This document shows, piece after piece, positions 1 to 8,786 of a stretch of DNA of 64,000 bases; the first letter of the stretch is position 1; each line of letters begins with the position of its first letter. The notes beneath the pieces were generated by a model. That model was not told where the DNA came from, did no database searches, and was given only the letters and a program-made list of their open reading frames with translations. The stretch spans positions 248,001-312,000 of the forward strand of contig JACKDU010000003.1 of the NCBI GenBank assembly GCA_020633335.1, given 5' to 3'. The stretch is from Myxococcales bacterium (GTDB taxonomy: Bacteria > Myxococcota_A > Polyangia > Nannocystales > Nannocystaceae). The position numbers and the translations under genes are program-made.

Positions 1-351
<351 letters not shown>

Positions 352-411
352 GCGCATCGCCAGCGCGCAGGCGGACGCCAGCGCGCTCGGCCACCGTCAC
401 GGGCGCGACGA

Positions 412-1554
412 CTAGCGGTCGCGCCGGCGCGCGAGGAGGGCCCCAGAGCCCGCGCTTGTGCCCTCGCCAGCGGCGAGGAGGCCGTCGTAGTCGCGGACCT
501 GCGGGTGCACCAGGATCCGCGAGGGCGGCGGCAGCGGCAGGCTGGTGTCGGCTTCGCCCTGCCAGCGACGGCGGGCCTCGGCGAGCCGCGGGGCCGCCAT
601 CGTGGGCTCCGCGAGGGGGACGCGGCTCCGCGGCCGCGCGCTCCCCTCGGCGCGATCGAGGATCGTGTCGACCAGCACCTGGGTGAGCGTGTCGTCGGGA
701 TCGTTCGCCGCGAGCTCGAGGAGCGGCGCCTGCCAGCGCCCGGGATCGCGGTCGAGGGCCGCGAGGGCGGCCGCGAGGCGGAGCGCCGGCTCCGGGTCGC
801 CGAGCCAGGGGGCGATCTCGTCCGGCTCGCCGCGGCGGAGGAGGACGCCGAGGGCCAGCGCCCGGGTCCGCGGCCCCGGCTCGCGCGCGCCCTCGCCGAG
901 GGCGAGATTCAGGAGGAGGCGCTCGCTCGCCGCCGGATCCTCCGCCAGGCGGCGCAGGGCGGCCGCGAGGGCGTAGTCGCCGACCCGGCGGAAGACCAGG
1001 TCATCGCCGTGCTCGACGACCTCCGAGCGATCGTCGATCGCGGCCTCGAGGAGCGCCGGATCGACGCCGGCGAGCATGCACCCGCCCTCGCGGCTGGTCG
1101 CCAGCCACCACCAGGTCGTCGCGCGCAGGGTCGGATCGGCGGCCCTGAGGAGGTCGGCGATCGCGTCGGGGCCGAGCCGCCGGAGCGCGCGCTCGCGGAG
1201 CCGCTGCCCCTCGTCGCTGAGGCGATCGACGACCCCGCGCTCGGCGATCGCCGCGAGCGCCTCGCGGGCCTGGCGAGGGAGGCCCTCGGAGAGCGCCGCC
1301 AGCGGCAGCTCGCCGGTGCTGGTCGCGGGGTCCTCGCTCGCGCTGGGCTCGGCGCCGACCGCCGCGGCGCCGAGGAAGGCCGCCATCTCGGCCCACGCGA
1401 TCTCGGAGAGCGCCCGCTCCGCGTCGACGTAGCGGGTGAGCGCGGGCCCAGGGGGATCCCCGCACTTGCCAACGGCGGCCGCGGCCTCGCGCGGGGCGGC
1501 GAGGGGGAGCGCGAGGGCGAAGGTGAGGGCGAGGGGGAGAGCGGGGAGGCGCAT
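412..1554 (-). CDS. Secreted HEAT-like repeat protein
   Basis: 380 residues from the ATG at 1554. The first ~26 residues (basic start, Leu/Ala-rich core, AAPREAAAA end) look like a Sec signal peptide, which is why this ATG is preferred over an upstream in-frame one. The body is Ala/Leu/Arg-rich helical sequence with repeated patterns such as ALRRLAEDP and ALRLAAALAALDRDP, as in HEAT or PBS-lyase-like repeats, so a periplasmic or exported scaffold is likely. No catalytic motif is visible. It is divergent from the kinase gene at 1742, and the 187-base gap presumably holds both promoters. Function unknown. Confidence 0.6.
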   Translation of the reverse strand: MRLPALPLALTFALALPLAAPREAAAAVGKCGDPPGPALTRYVDAERALSEIAWAEMAAFLGAAAVGAEPSASEDPATSTGELPLAALSEGLPRQAREALAAIAERGVVDRLSDEGQRLRERALRRLGPDAIADLLRAADPTLRATTWWWLATSREGGCMLAGVDPALLEAAIDDRSEVVEHGDDLVFRRVGDYALAAALRRLAEDPAASERLLLNLALGEGAREPGPRTRALALGVLLRRGEPDEIAPWLGDPEPALRLAAALAALDRDPGRWQAPLLELAANDPDDTLTQVLVDTILDRAEGSARPRSRVPLAEPTMAAPRLAEARRRWQGEADTSLPLPPPSRILVHPQVRDYDGLLAAGEGTSAGSGALLARRRDR

Positions 1555-1741
1555 CGCTGATCGCCACCCTAGCCAGGGCGGCGGCGGGCCCAAAAAAAGC
1601 GGCGTTCATCGGCTCCGAGGGGCGGGCGTCGATCCGTCCCGCGCTTTCCTGCGTATCGCGCGGCGAGTCGTGTAATGATCGCCGCGAGAGCACGTATTCC
1701 CCGGGCCCCTGCGGCCACGGCAGAGGGGATGGGAGCGAGCA

Positions 1742-3994
1742 ATGGCAAGCACTGAAGATCGCTTTGGCCTGGTCGGCACCGTCGTCGCCGACAAGTACGT
1801 CGTCGAGCGACAGGTCGGCGAAGGCGGCTTCGGCGTGGTCTACCGCGCTCAGCACAAGATCTGGGACCAGCCCGTGGCGATCAAGTGCTTCACGGCCCTC
1901 TCGAACGCGCCCCGCGAGTACCGCGATCAGCTCCTCGATCTCTTCGTCCAGGAGGGCAAGCTCCTCTCGTCGCTCTCGAGCCGGACGGCGGCGATCGTCC
2001 AGGCCCGCGACATCGGCACGCTGACCACGCCGACCGGCGTCTGGCTCCCCTACATGGTGCTCGAGTGGCTCGACGGGGTCTCGCTCGATCGCCTGATCAA
2101 GCGCGACGGCCAGCCGATCGGCGAGACCCGCTCGGCCGCCGAGGTCTTCCAGCTCCTCGACGGCGCCGCCCGGGCGCTCGCGCTCGCCCACGTCCAGAAC
2201 GTCGCCCACCGCGACATCAAGCCCGAGAACTTCTTCGTGATCGGCGCGCGCCTGGTCCCCGGCGCGGTGATCAAGGTGCTCGACTTCGGGATCGCCAAGG
2301 TCATGCAGTCGCAGGCCCAGACGGCGATGCACTCGACCGGCTACAACGTCTCGTCCTTCACCCCGAACTACGGCGCGCCCGAGCAATTCGATCGGACCCA
2401 CGGCGCGACCGGGCCCTGGACCGACGTCTTCGGGATGGCCCTCGTCTTCGTCGAGATCATGCGCGGCGGCAAGCCGGTGCTCGACGGCGAGACCTTCCTC
2501 CAGCTCGCCTTCGCCAGCCAGAACCCGGATCGCCGGCCGACCCCGCGGGCCCTCGGGATCGAGGTCAGCGACGCGGTCGAGGCGGTCTTCGCCCGCGCCT
2601 TCGCGGTCAAGGTCGTCGACCGCTTCCGGACGATGGGCGAGTTCTGGGCGGCGCTCGCCGGGGCCCTCGAGATCAGCGAGTTCCCGCCGATGCCGAGCGC
2701 CGACGCGGAGGCCGACGACGCCGCGATCGCCAGCGCCGGGACCTCGGGCGCCCGGCGGGCCCTGACCTCGTCGTCGCCCTCGCAGCCCTTCCTCCCCGCC
2801 ACCAACGCGCGGACGACCCAGACGTCGGCGTACGGCGCGGGCGCTGGCGTCGGCGTCGGCGTCGGCGGCACCGTGGTCTCCCAGGAGCGGCGGGCGATGA
2901 CCGAGGCCTACGGCCAGGGCGAGACCCTGGTCGCCCCACCGACGACCCTCGCCAGCGCGCCGCCGCCCCCGGCGGACCCGCCCCGCTCGCGGGCGGCGCT
3001 CATCGGCGTCGCGGGGGCGCTCGTCGTCAGCGGCCTGGCCGCCTACCTCGCGCTCGGCAAGGGCAAGGAGGCGCCGCCGGAGCCGACCCCGCCGGCCGCG
3101 GCGGCGACCGAGGTCGTGGCCAAGGAGACCCCGCCGGAGCCGGCCAAGGTCGACGAGCCGCCGCCGCCGCCCTGCCCGGAGGGGATGGCCTACATCGAGG
3201 GCGGCACCTTCTTCATGGGCACCGACGCCGACAACCCGGTCCTCGCCCTCGCCCGGCCGGCGCACAAGGTCGAGGTGGCTCCCTACTGCCTGGACATCAC
3301 CGAGGTCACGGTCGCCGCCTACCGCGAGTGCTCGAACGAGGGGAAGTGCAAGCGGGCCTACCGCGACGCCTTCTGGCCCCGCGGCAAGACCCCGACCAAG
3401 GAGTGGGAGCGCCTCCGCAGCGCCCACGATCCGCTCTGCAACGAGCGCTACGACGACCGCAACGCCCACCCGATCAACTGCGTGACCTGGAAGCAGGCGA
3501 ACGACTACTGCGCGGAGATCGGCAAGCGCCTGCCGACCGAGGCCGAGTGGGAGTTCGCCGCCCGCGGCTCCGACGGCCGGGTCTACCCCTGGGGCGACGA
3601 GACGCCGTCGCCCGAGCACCTCAACGCCTGCGGCAGCGAGTGCGTCGAGTGGCGGGTGAGCGCGGGGATCGACCCCGGGACGGCGATGTACGACGCCGAC
3701 GACGGCAACGCCGCGACCGCGCCGGTCGGCTCCTACCGCCGGGGCAAGACCCAGGCTGGCCTCCTGGACATGGTCGGCAACGTCTTCGAGTGGACCGCCG
3801 ATCCCTTCCTGCCCTATGGGACAGGTGAAGGCGAGGCCCCGGTCGCCAACAACAAGCGGGTGATCCGCGGCGGCGCCTTCAACAGCGTCGAGCCCGAGCA
3901 CACCGACCCGGCGCTCCGCTACCCGCAGGACGCTGATGCCCACCCGCCGGCGATCGGCTTCCGCTGCGCCGCTTCACCGCTGGCGGCCGGCTAG
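1742..3994 (+). CDS. Ser/Thr protein kinase with C-terminal FGE-sulfatase-like domain
   Basis: 750 residues. Residues ~15-305 are a Hanks-type kinase: glycine loop GEGGFG at 26-31, VAIK lysine K48, HRDIKPEN at 156-163 with catalytic D158, DFG at 181-183 and APE at 212-214, all intact. A low-complexity linker leads to one membrane helix at ~418-437 and a Pro-rich spacer. Residues ~478-742 are a formylglycine-generating-enzyme/SUMF1-type domain (GGTFFMGTD, RLPTEAEWEFAAR, YPWGDE, GNVFEWT, RGGAF, GFRCA). The kinase is predicted cytoplasmic and the FGE-like domain external; in such fusions it probably senses or binds a ligand (inference). A GGAGCG ribosome site lies 5 bases before the ATG. The stop codon sits in the loop of a small hairpin at 3982-4001. 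Confidence 0.93.
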   Translation: MASTEDRFGLVGTVVADKYVVERQVGEGGFGVVYRAQHKIWDQPVAIKCFTALSNAPREYRDQLLDLFVQEGKLLSSLSSRTAAIVQARDIGTLTTPTGVWLPYMVLEWLDGVSLDRLIKRDGQPIGETRSAAEVFQLLDGAARALALAHVQNVAHRDIKPENFFVIGARLVPGAVIKVLDFGIAKVMQSQAQTAMHSTGYNVSSFTPNYGAPEQFDRTHGATGPWTDVFGMALVFVEIMRGGKPVLDGETFLQLAFASQNPDRRPTPRALGIEVSDAVEAVFARAFAVKVVDRFRTMGEFWAALAGALEISEFPPMPSADAEADDAAIASAGTSGARRALTSSSPSQPFLPATNARTTQTSAYGAGAGVGVGVGGTVVSQERRAMTEAYGQGETLVAPPTTLASAPPPPADPPRSRAALIGVAGALVVSGLAAYLALGKGKEAPPEPTPPAAAATEVVAKETPPEPAKVDEPPPPPCPEGMAYIEGGTFFMGTDADNPVLALARPAHKVEVAPYCLDITEVTVAAYRECSNEGKCKRAYRDAFWPRGKTPTKEWERLRSAHDPLCNERYDDRNAHPINCVTWKQANDYCAEIGKRLPTEAEWEFAARGSDGRVYPWGDETPSPEHLNACGSECVEWRVSAGIDPGTAMYDADDGNAATAPVGSYRRGKTQAGLLDMVGNVFEWTADPFLPYGTGEGEAPVANNKRVIRGGAFNSVEPEHTDPALRYPQDADAHPPAIGFRCAASPLAAG

Positions 3995-4001
3995 GGCCGC
4001 C
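3982..4001. terminator. Hairpin around a stop codon at a convergent junction
   Basis: Seven-base arms GGCGGCC (3982-3988) and GGCCGCC (3995-4001) flank GGCTAG, which contains the kinase stop codon. The next gene ends at 4006 on the other strand, so this is the only place a shared terminator could sit. There is no T tract. Confidence 0.4.
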
Positions 4002-4005
4002 CCGC

Positions 4006-4881
4006 CTAGACCGCCTCGAGGAGCCCGTGGCGATCGACGAAGGCCGCGAAGGCCTCGCCGATCTCGCGCGGGTGCTCGAAGAGGCTGGTGTGGGTGCCGC
4101 GGGGGAGGCGGAGGAGCTCCGAGCCCGGGATCCGCCGGTGCATCGGCTCGCCGACCAGGCGGGTCGGCGCGAAGACGTCGGCGTCGCCGGCGACGATCAG
4201 GGTCGGCACCTCGATCTGCGGCAGGAGATCGGCGGCGCTGTGGGCCTGGGCGGCGAGGGCCATCGCCGCCAGCGTCGGCGGGTCGCCCCGCCGGAGGTGC
4301 TCGGTGAAGAGGCGCATGTCGGCCTCGCTCGCCTCCGGGCCGATCAGGCGGAGGCTGCGGCCGAGCGGGACGGTGAGCGGCAGGCGGGCGACCTGGCCGA
4401 AGGTCCGCGCGCTCGCCGAGAAGATCGGCGTGGGTGTCCTTCGGACCAGGTGCTTGAGGACCCGGCCGAGGGGCCCCAGGGCGGTGTCAAAGACCCGCTC
4501 GAAGGGGCCGAGGATCGGCACCAGCGCGCTCACCCGCTCGGGGTAGGCGCGGTAGGCCTCGAGGATCACCTGGCAGCCCATCGAGAAGCCGACCATGATC
4601 GCCCGGTCGACGCCGGCGTCGTCGAGGATCCGCCGGAGGTCGTCGGCGAGGGCGGGCATCGTCACCCCGCCGGGGGTCCGCGCGGGCTCGGAGGCGCCGT
4701 GGCCCTTGAAGTCCCAGGTGATCACCGTGAAGCGGCGGATCCACTCGGGGTAGAGGTGCTTCCAGAAGAAGACCGAGGTGCTGAGGCCGTTGGTCAGCGC
4801 CAGCGGCGGGCCGCTCCCGCGGATCCCGTAGGCGACGTGGGTGCCGTCAGCGGCGACGACGCTGCGATCGTTGATGATCAT
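4006..4881 (-). CDS. Alpha/beta-hydrolase fold protein
   Basis: 291 residues from the ATG at 4881. The open frame extends far upstream, but only from here does the protein have the normal hydrolase N-terminus. The nucleophile elbow GFSMG puts the serine at S100, the probable acid is D235 in AGDADVFAP, and the histidine is H264 in RGTHTSLFEHP; the oxyanion region is around residues 28-40. Length and order match single-domain esterases, epoxide hydrolases and lactonases. The substrate cannot be told from sequence. It is convergent with the kinase gene, 11 bases away, and probably monocistronic. A cap-like helical insert lies around 125-210. Confidence 0.88.
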   Translation of the reverse strand: MIINDRSVVAADGTHVAYGIRGSGPPLALTNGLSTSVFFWKHLYPEWIRRFTVITWDFKGHGASEPARTPGGVTMPALADDLRRILDDAGVDRAIMVGFSMGCQVILEAYRAYPERVSALVPILGPFERVFDTALGPLGRVLKHLVRRTPTPIFSASARTFGQVARLPLTVPLGRSLRLIGPEASEADMRLFTEHLRRGDPPTLAAMALAAQAHSAADLLPQIEVPTLIVAGDADVFAPTRLVGEPMHRRIPGSELLRLPRGTHTSLFEHPREIGEAFAAFVDRHGLLEAV

Positions 4882-5175
4882 CGCGGGTGGGCGGCGCCCG
4901 TATTGCCAGCGCGCCTCCGCTCCGGTCAAGCCCGCGCGCCCGCCACCGCCGGCGCGGTCTCGTGGCCGCGCGAGGCGGGCTGAGCGGCGTTCGGGGTCGC
5001 GGCCCCCCGATCCCATCTTGACCCCATCCCGGGCGGCCGCTCCAGGCCCGATGCGGCCGCTCGGGCGTCGTCCGGATCCGCGCGGCGGGCGTTGCCGAGC
5101 CTCGACAAAAGGCGTATTCAGAGATCCAATCGCGCGATTTTGGACCTCGCGTCCGCGCCCGGCATGGAGCCCCCG
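4882..5175. other. Divergent intergenic region
   Basis: About 290 bases between the hydrolase and lipoprotein genes. No believable gene is present. It holds an A/T-rich patch around 5105-5145 with the perfect 12-bp palindrome AATCGCGCGATT, listed separately, and presumably both promoters. Confidence 0.4.
5128..5139. promoter_or_regulatory. 12-bp palindrome upstream of a lipoprotein gene
   Basis: AATCGCGCGATT reads the same on both strands. It lies 36 bases before the ATG at 5176 in one of the few A/T-richer patches of the region, as an operator near a promoter would. The A/T flanks are unusual for this genome. No regulator is identified. Confidence 0.3.
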
Positions 5176-5997
5176 ATGACAGCTCGTACCGCCCCCCTCA
5201 TGGCCCTCGCTCTCCTCATGATCCCGGCCTGCGCGGGCGAAGACGGGGGGAGCGGGGGGAGCGGCGGCTCGACCAGCCAGGCGAGCGGCGAGGACGCGAG
5301 CAGCGGCACCTCGGGTTCGAGCGGCGCGGAGGCGAGCTCGTCGGGGGGCGCGAGCGGCGAGGGGACGTCGACCGGCGAGGGGACGACCCAGGGGGCCTGC
5401 GAGCTCGACGTCGACCTCGCGGTGCTCTCCGATCACCTCGGCGCCCTGGCGACGATGGCCGGGGCGCTCCACAACGAGGTCGGGGCGGGGACAGGCGGCG
5501 GCTTCCTGGCCGCGCCGGGCCTCGGCGAGCTCTCGGAGGTCCTGACGATCACCCTCAAGGAGCCCTGCGCGGGCGCCGACGCCCTCGACCCGGTGTGCGA
5601 GGGGGCCTCCTGCGGGCAGCTCGTCTGCAGCGGCGACGGGGCGGGGTGGAGCTTCAACGCCTGGCTCGACGCGATCCCGACCCAGGCCGGCGACTTCACC
5701 TTCAGCGAGCTCAGCGTCGTGGTCTCGTGGGTCGACGGCGCCGACGAGGTCTCCTTCCAGATCCTCTCGAAGGCGACCCGCGGGCCGGAGTCCTGGTCGG
5801 TGAGCGCCAACGGGACGATCCAGGGCGGGGCCTTCGAGATCGTCGCGCTCCTCCCCGAGCTGATCGACGGGGCCGAGACCGTCCTGGTCGCCAGCGGCGG
5901 CGGCGGGGCCTTCAGCGGCCAGCTCGAGGTCAACGGGGTCGACGTCGCCCTGGTCGGCGACGGCGCTGGGATGACGCCGACCGGCGCCTGCTGGTAG
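5176..5997 (+). CDS. Lipoprotein with Ser/Gly-rich linker, unknown function
   Basis: 273 residues. The ATG at 5176 is chosen because GGAG lies 6 bases upstream and the resulting N-terminus is a clean lipoprotein signal: MTAR, a hydrophobic core ALALLMIPAC, then the acylated Cys. About 50 residues of Gly/Ser/Glu/Thr linker follow, then a ~190-residue globular domain with four cysteines (SCGQLVC region) and alternating hydrophobic strands, probably beta-rich. No known family is recognised. It is followed 10 bases later by another lipoprotein gene on the same strand, so the two are probably co-transcribed. Confidence 0.75.
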   Translation: MTARTAPLMALALLMIPACAGEDGGSGGSGGSTSQASGEDASSGTSGSSGAEASSSGGASGEGTSTGEGTTQGACELDVDLAVLSDHLGALATMAGALHNEVGAGTGGGFLAAPGLGELSEVLTITLKEPCAGADALDPVCEGASCGQLVCSGDGAGWSFNAWLDAIPTQAGDFTFSELSVVVSWVDGADEVSFQILSKATRGPESWSVSANGTIQGGAFEIVALLPELIDGAETVLVASGGGGAFSGQLEVNGVDVALVGDGAGMTPTGACW

Positions 5998-6007
5998 CGG
6001 AGGGGCG

Positions 6008-7183
6008 ATGCGAGCGGGCGAGCGGCGATGGCGGTGGTCGGGGCTCGGGGCCATCCTGGTCCTTGGGACAGCTTGCGTGGGCGGCGGGGCCGGCACGAGC
6101 GCGGGCGAGAGCGACGGCGACGGCGACGAGCCGCCGCCGGTCGACATCGCCTGGGTCTACGACGGCGACCTCTGCGGCCACGCCTACGGGGTGCTCCACC
6201 GCGGCGAGGACGCGATCGTCGTCGGCTCGCAGGACGGGAGCCCGTGGGTGATCCGCCTCGATCCCGAGGGCTCGCCGCGCTGGCAGGTGATCGACCCGAG
6301 CGACGGGGCCTTCTTCGCGGTCGACGGCGACGCGGCGTCGATCTGGGCGGTCGGCCGCTGGCAGGATGAGGGCGAGGTCCGCCGCGGCCTGGTGGTCGGA
6401 CTCGACGAGGAGGGCGCCTCGCTCCAGCGCCTTGATGCCGTCGCCGGCGAGGGCGCGGGGCTCTACGGGGTGGTCGCCTCCGCCGGGGCCGACGGCGGCG
6501 GGCTCGCGCTCACCGGCGTGGTCGACGATCACGACCTCCTCGCCGGCGTCCTCGATCTCGAGGGCGGCGAGCTCGATCGCTGGCTCGCTCCCGGCGGCGA
6601 CGGCAAGGTCGCGTCGGTCGGCTTCGGCATCGACCGCGCCGGCGACGACGGGGTGGTCGTCTGCGGTCGGGCGAATTCGGCGGGGCTCGGCCTCGCCTGG
6701 CTCGGCCGCTTCGACGGCGCCGGCGACCTCGCCTGGGACGGGCTCGGGCCGGCCCTGGCCTACGACGAGTGCTGGGGGGTCGCGGTCGCGGATGACGGCG
6801 TGATCGCCCGGGTCGGGATCGGCTCCACCGGCGGCTGGATCTCCCGCAGCGACCCCGACGGCACGCTCCAGTGGGCCCGCACGGAGTGGGGGAGCGGCGC
6901 CCAGGCGGTCGACGTCGATCCCGAGGGGCGGGTCTACGTCGCCGGCTGGAGCGCCTTCCCGGAGGCCGATCCCTTCCGCGCCGCCGACGCGATGGACGGC
7001 TGGATCGCCGCCTTCGACGAGGACGGGGCCCGGAGCTGGCGGCTGCCGCTGGTGCCCGAGCTCTCGCTCCACGCGCTCCGCGTCGACCCCGAGGGCTGGA
7101 TGACGGTCGTCGGCACCCGGGAGCTCGGCGCCGAGTGCCCGCACCCCTGGATCGCGCGGATCCGGCCGATCGCGCCGTCCTAG
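6008..7183 (+). CDS. Beta-propeller-like lipoprotein
   Basis: 391 residues. GGAGGGG stands just before the ATG. The signal peptide ends in the lipobox LGTAC, followed by a Gly/Ser/Asp linker. The rest has repeated blades of the type WVIRLDPEGSPRWQ, RGLVVGLDEEGAS, GWISRSDPDGTLQWAR, DVDPEGRVYVAGWS and GWIAAFDEDGARSWRLPL, as seen in Delta_60/PQQ-like propellers of myxobacterial surface proteins. A ligand or polysaccharide-binding surface role is likely, but there is no enzymatic motif. The CTT, ACA and GCT codons in the signal peptide fall inside a CTGTCC-like inverted repeat at about 6066-6080. Confidence 0.8.
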   Translation: MRAGERRWRWSGLGAILVLGTACVGGGAGTSAGESDGDGDEPPPVDIAWVYDGDLCGHAYGVLHRGEDAIVVGSQDGSPWVIRLDPEGSPRWQVIDPSDGAFFAVDGDAASIWAVGRWQDEGEVRRGLVVGLDEEGASLQRLDAVAGEGAGLYGVVASAGADGGGLALTGVVDDHDLLAGVLDLEGGELDRWLAPGGDGKVASVGFGIDRAGDDGVVVCGRANSAGLGLAWLGRFDGAGDLAWDGLGPALAYDECWGVAVADDGVIARVGIGSTGGWISRSDPDGTLQWARTEWGSGAQAVDVDPEGRVYVAGWSAFPEADPFRAADAMDGWIAAFDEDGARSWRLPLVPELSLHALRVDPEGWMTVVGTRELGAECPHPWIARIRPIAPS

Positions 7184-7196
7184 CGCCGCCCTCGCG

Positions 7197-7212
7197 AACC
7201 TGTCCCTGGGGA
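7197..7212. repeat. CTGTCC-type inverted repeat, imperfect copy
   Basis: CCTGTCCCTGGGGACTTG has GTCC and GGAC halves around CTG. It lies between two convergent genes, just before a much stronger hairpin, and is one member of the dispersed family described in the findings. Confidence 0.4.
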
Positions 7213-7238
7213 CTTGCGCTCCGGCGCGCCCCGGACGC

Positions 7239-7275
7239 GCGAAGGCCCGCGACCGTCGCGGTCGCGGGCCTTCGC
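7239..7275. terminator. Strong bidirectional hairpin
   Basis: A perfect 16-bp stem (7239-7254 with 7260-7275) closes a 5-base loop GTCGC. It lies between the ends of two convergent genes (7183 and 7294), the expected place for a shared terminator. There is no T run on either side, as is common for hairpin terminators in very G+C-rich genomes. Confidence 0.7.
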
Positions 7276-7293
7276 CACGCGCCTCTCCCCGGA

Positions 7294-8616
7294 TCAGGCG
7301 GCGCCGACCGACTCGGAGATCAGCCGCACGAGGAGGTCGTTGAGGTACTCGACCTGGTACTCGCCGATCGTCGGGGCGATGTGAGCCCCGCCGATCCCGG
7401 AGTCGCTGGTGAGGAAGACGTAGGTCCCGCCGGTGGCGATGTCGATGAAGCGGAGGAAGAACTCGGTGCTCTTGTCGACCCCGGACGAGGCGACCGGGAC
7501 GATCCGGATCCCCTTGGCGGCGGCCTCCTGGACCCGGATGTTCATGGTCCCGATGTTGTCGGCGACGTCGTCGTGGGGCGGCGCGTCGAGGACCAGGAAG
7601 GCGATCCGGGAGACCGCCGAGTCGCTCCACTGGTGGCCCGCGATCGCCGAGTCGAGGCCCTCGGTGACCGCCTCCGGGAAGTCGCCGCCGCCGCCCGCGT
7701 TCTGGGCCGCGAGGTCGGCGAGCGCCTGGTCGATGTCCTCGGTGAAGGGGAACTCGCGGACCAGGTAGTCGTCGCCGTGATCGCGGTAGAAGTTGACGCT
7801 GAGGCGGAGCTTGAGGTCCTGACCGGCGAGCGTGCGGATCTCGTCGATCACATCGGCGAGCTCGGCCTGGAGGTAGTTGAGCTCGTCGCCCATCGACCCG
7901 GTCGTGTCGATCATGAAGAGGAGATCGAGGACCTGGGCGGGCGCCTCGACGGCGTCGATCTGGAGGATGATCGGGTCGGCCGCCGCCGGCTGGACGTCCT
8001 CGGCGATCACCGCACCGTTGACCGAGAGCGTGTAGGGGCCGTCGACCGGCGGCCCGAACATGCCGGCGAAGAGTTCGGCGCGGCCGCGGATGTCGGTGCG
8101 GGCCTCCCAGAGCGGGTCCTGACCGGCGAGGAGGACGACCTCGGCGTCGTTGACCTGGACGCCCCCGGACTCGACGACGACCGCGTAGCGCTGGGTGGTG
8201 AAGAAGCGCCAGGTGTCCTGGAACTTGGCCCACTCGACCTTGCCCATGAGATCGAGCCAGAAGTCCCAGTGGTCGAGATCGCGCCACTCACCGGCGGTGA
8301 GCTGGCCGGGATCGATCGGCTCGCCGCCGTCGGTGTCGCCGCCCGAGTCGCCAGCCGAGTCGCCAGCCGAGTCGCCGTCGCCGGAGGCCCCGCCGGTGCC
8401 CTCGCCCGAGTCCGAGGCGCTCCCGGAGTCGCTCGATCCGCCGCTGGTGCCCCCGTCGGAGGAGGCGGCGGTGGCCGAGCCCGCCGAGCTCTCGTCCTCG
8501 CCGGTGCCGGAGCCCTCGGCGTTCTCGGTGAGGGCGGAGGAGCAGCCGGTGGTCAGGGAGAAGGCGAGGCCGAGGAGGCCGAGCGAGAGGACGCGAGCAG
8601 GCGAGGCGAAGGTCAT
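7294..8616 (-). CDS. VWA-domain lipoprotein
   Basis: 440 residues from the ATG at 8616. The signal peptide ends in LTTGC (Cys25) and is followed by a ~75-residue Ser/Gly/Asp/Glu linker. A domain at ~145-205 resembles a carboxypeptidase regulatory fold (VQVNDAEVVLLAG, YTLSVNGAVIAED). Residues ~230-435 form a von Willebrand A domain with MIDAS DTTGSMG starting at D237; the second MIDAS loop is probably around GGGGDFPEA and the third around VLDAPPHDD. VWA domains bind proteins through a divalent metal ion, so an adhesive or scaffolding surface role is inferred. A strong convergent hairpin lies beyond the 3' end. Confidence 0.85.
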   Translation of the reverse strand: MTFASPARVLSLGLLGLAFSLTTGCSSALTENAEGSGTGEDESSAGSATAASSDGGTSGGSSDSGSASDSGEGTGGASGDGDSAGDSAGDSGGDTDGGEPIDPGQLTAGEWRDLDHWDFWLDLMGKVEWAKFQDTWRFFTTQRYAVVVESGGVQVNDAEVVLLAGQDPLWEARTDIRGRAELFAGMFGPPVDGPYTLSVNGAVIAEDVQPAAADPIILQIDAVEAPAQVLDLLFMIDTTGSMGDELNYLQAELADVIDEIRTLAGQDLKLRLSVNFYRDHGDDYLVREFPFTEDIDQALADLAAQNAGGGGDFPEAVTEGLDSAIAGHQWSDSAVSRIAFLVLDAPPHDDVADNIGTMNIRVQEAAAKGIRIVPVASSGVDKSTEFFLRFIDIATGGTYVFLTSDSGIGGAHIAPTIGEYQVEYLNDLLVRLISESVGAA

Positions 8617-8786
8617 GGGCCGGCTGACAATCAAGAGTCGTGCCAGCTCGCCTGGGCGTCCAGGAGCGGTGATCTGGGCCACTGCGGCGGGGGACGCGAC
8701 GCCTCGCACGACAGCCGCGTCATGGGGCATGGCGGGCCTGTCCGGTCGCGCTGAGCCAGCCATGACGCGACCCCGGGCGCGGTGAT

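Noticed and set aside
1001..3943. Very long minus-strand open frame opposite the FGE-kinase gene
   Set aside because: Its translation is Arg/Gly/Asp-rich with no domain, while the plus strand encodes an intact kinase. Long antisense frames are expected at this G+C content.
8617..8786. Short frames between the VWA lipoprotein and the VWA/GATase gene
   Set aside because: They are under 60 codons with no protein-like composition or ribosome-binding site.
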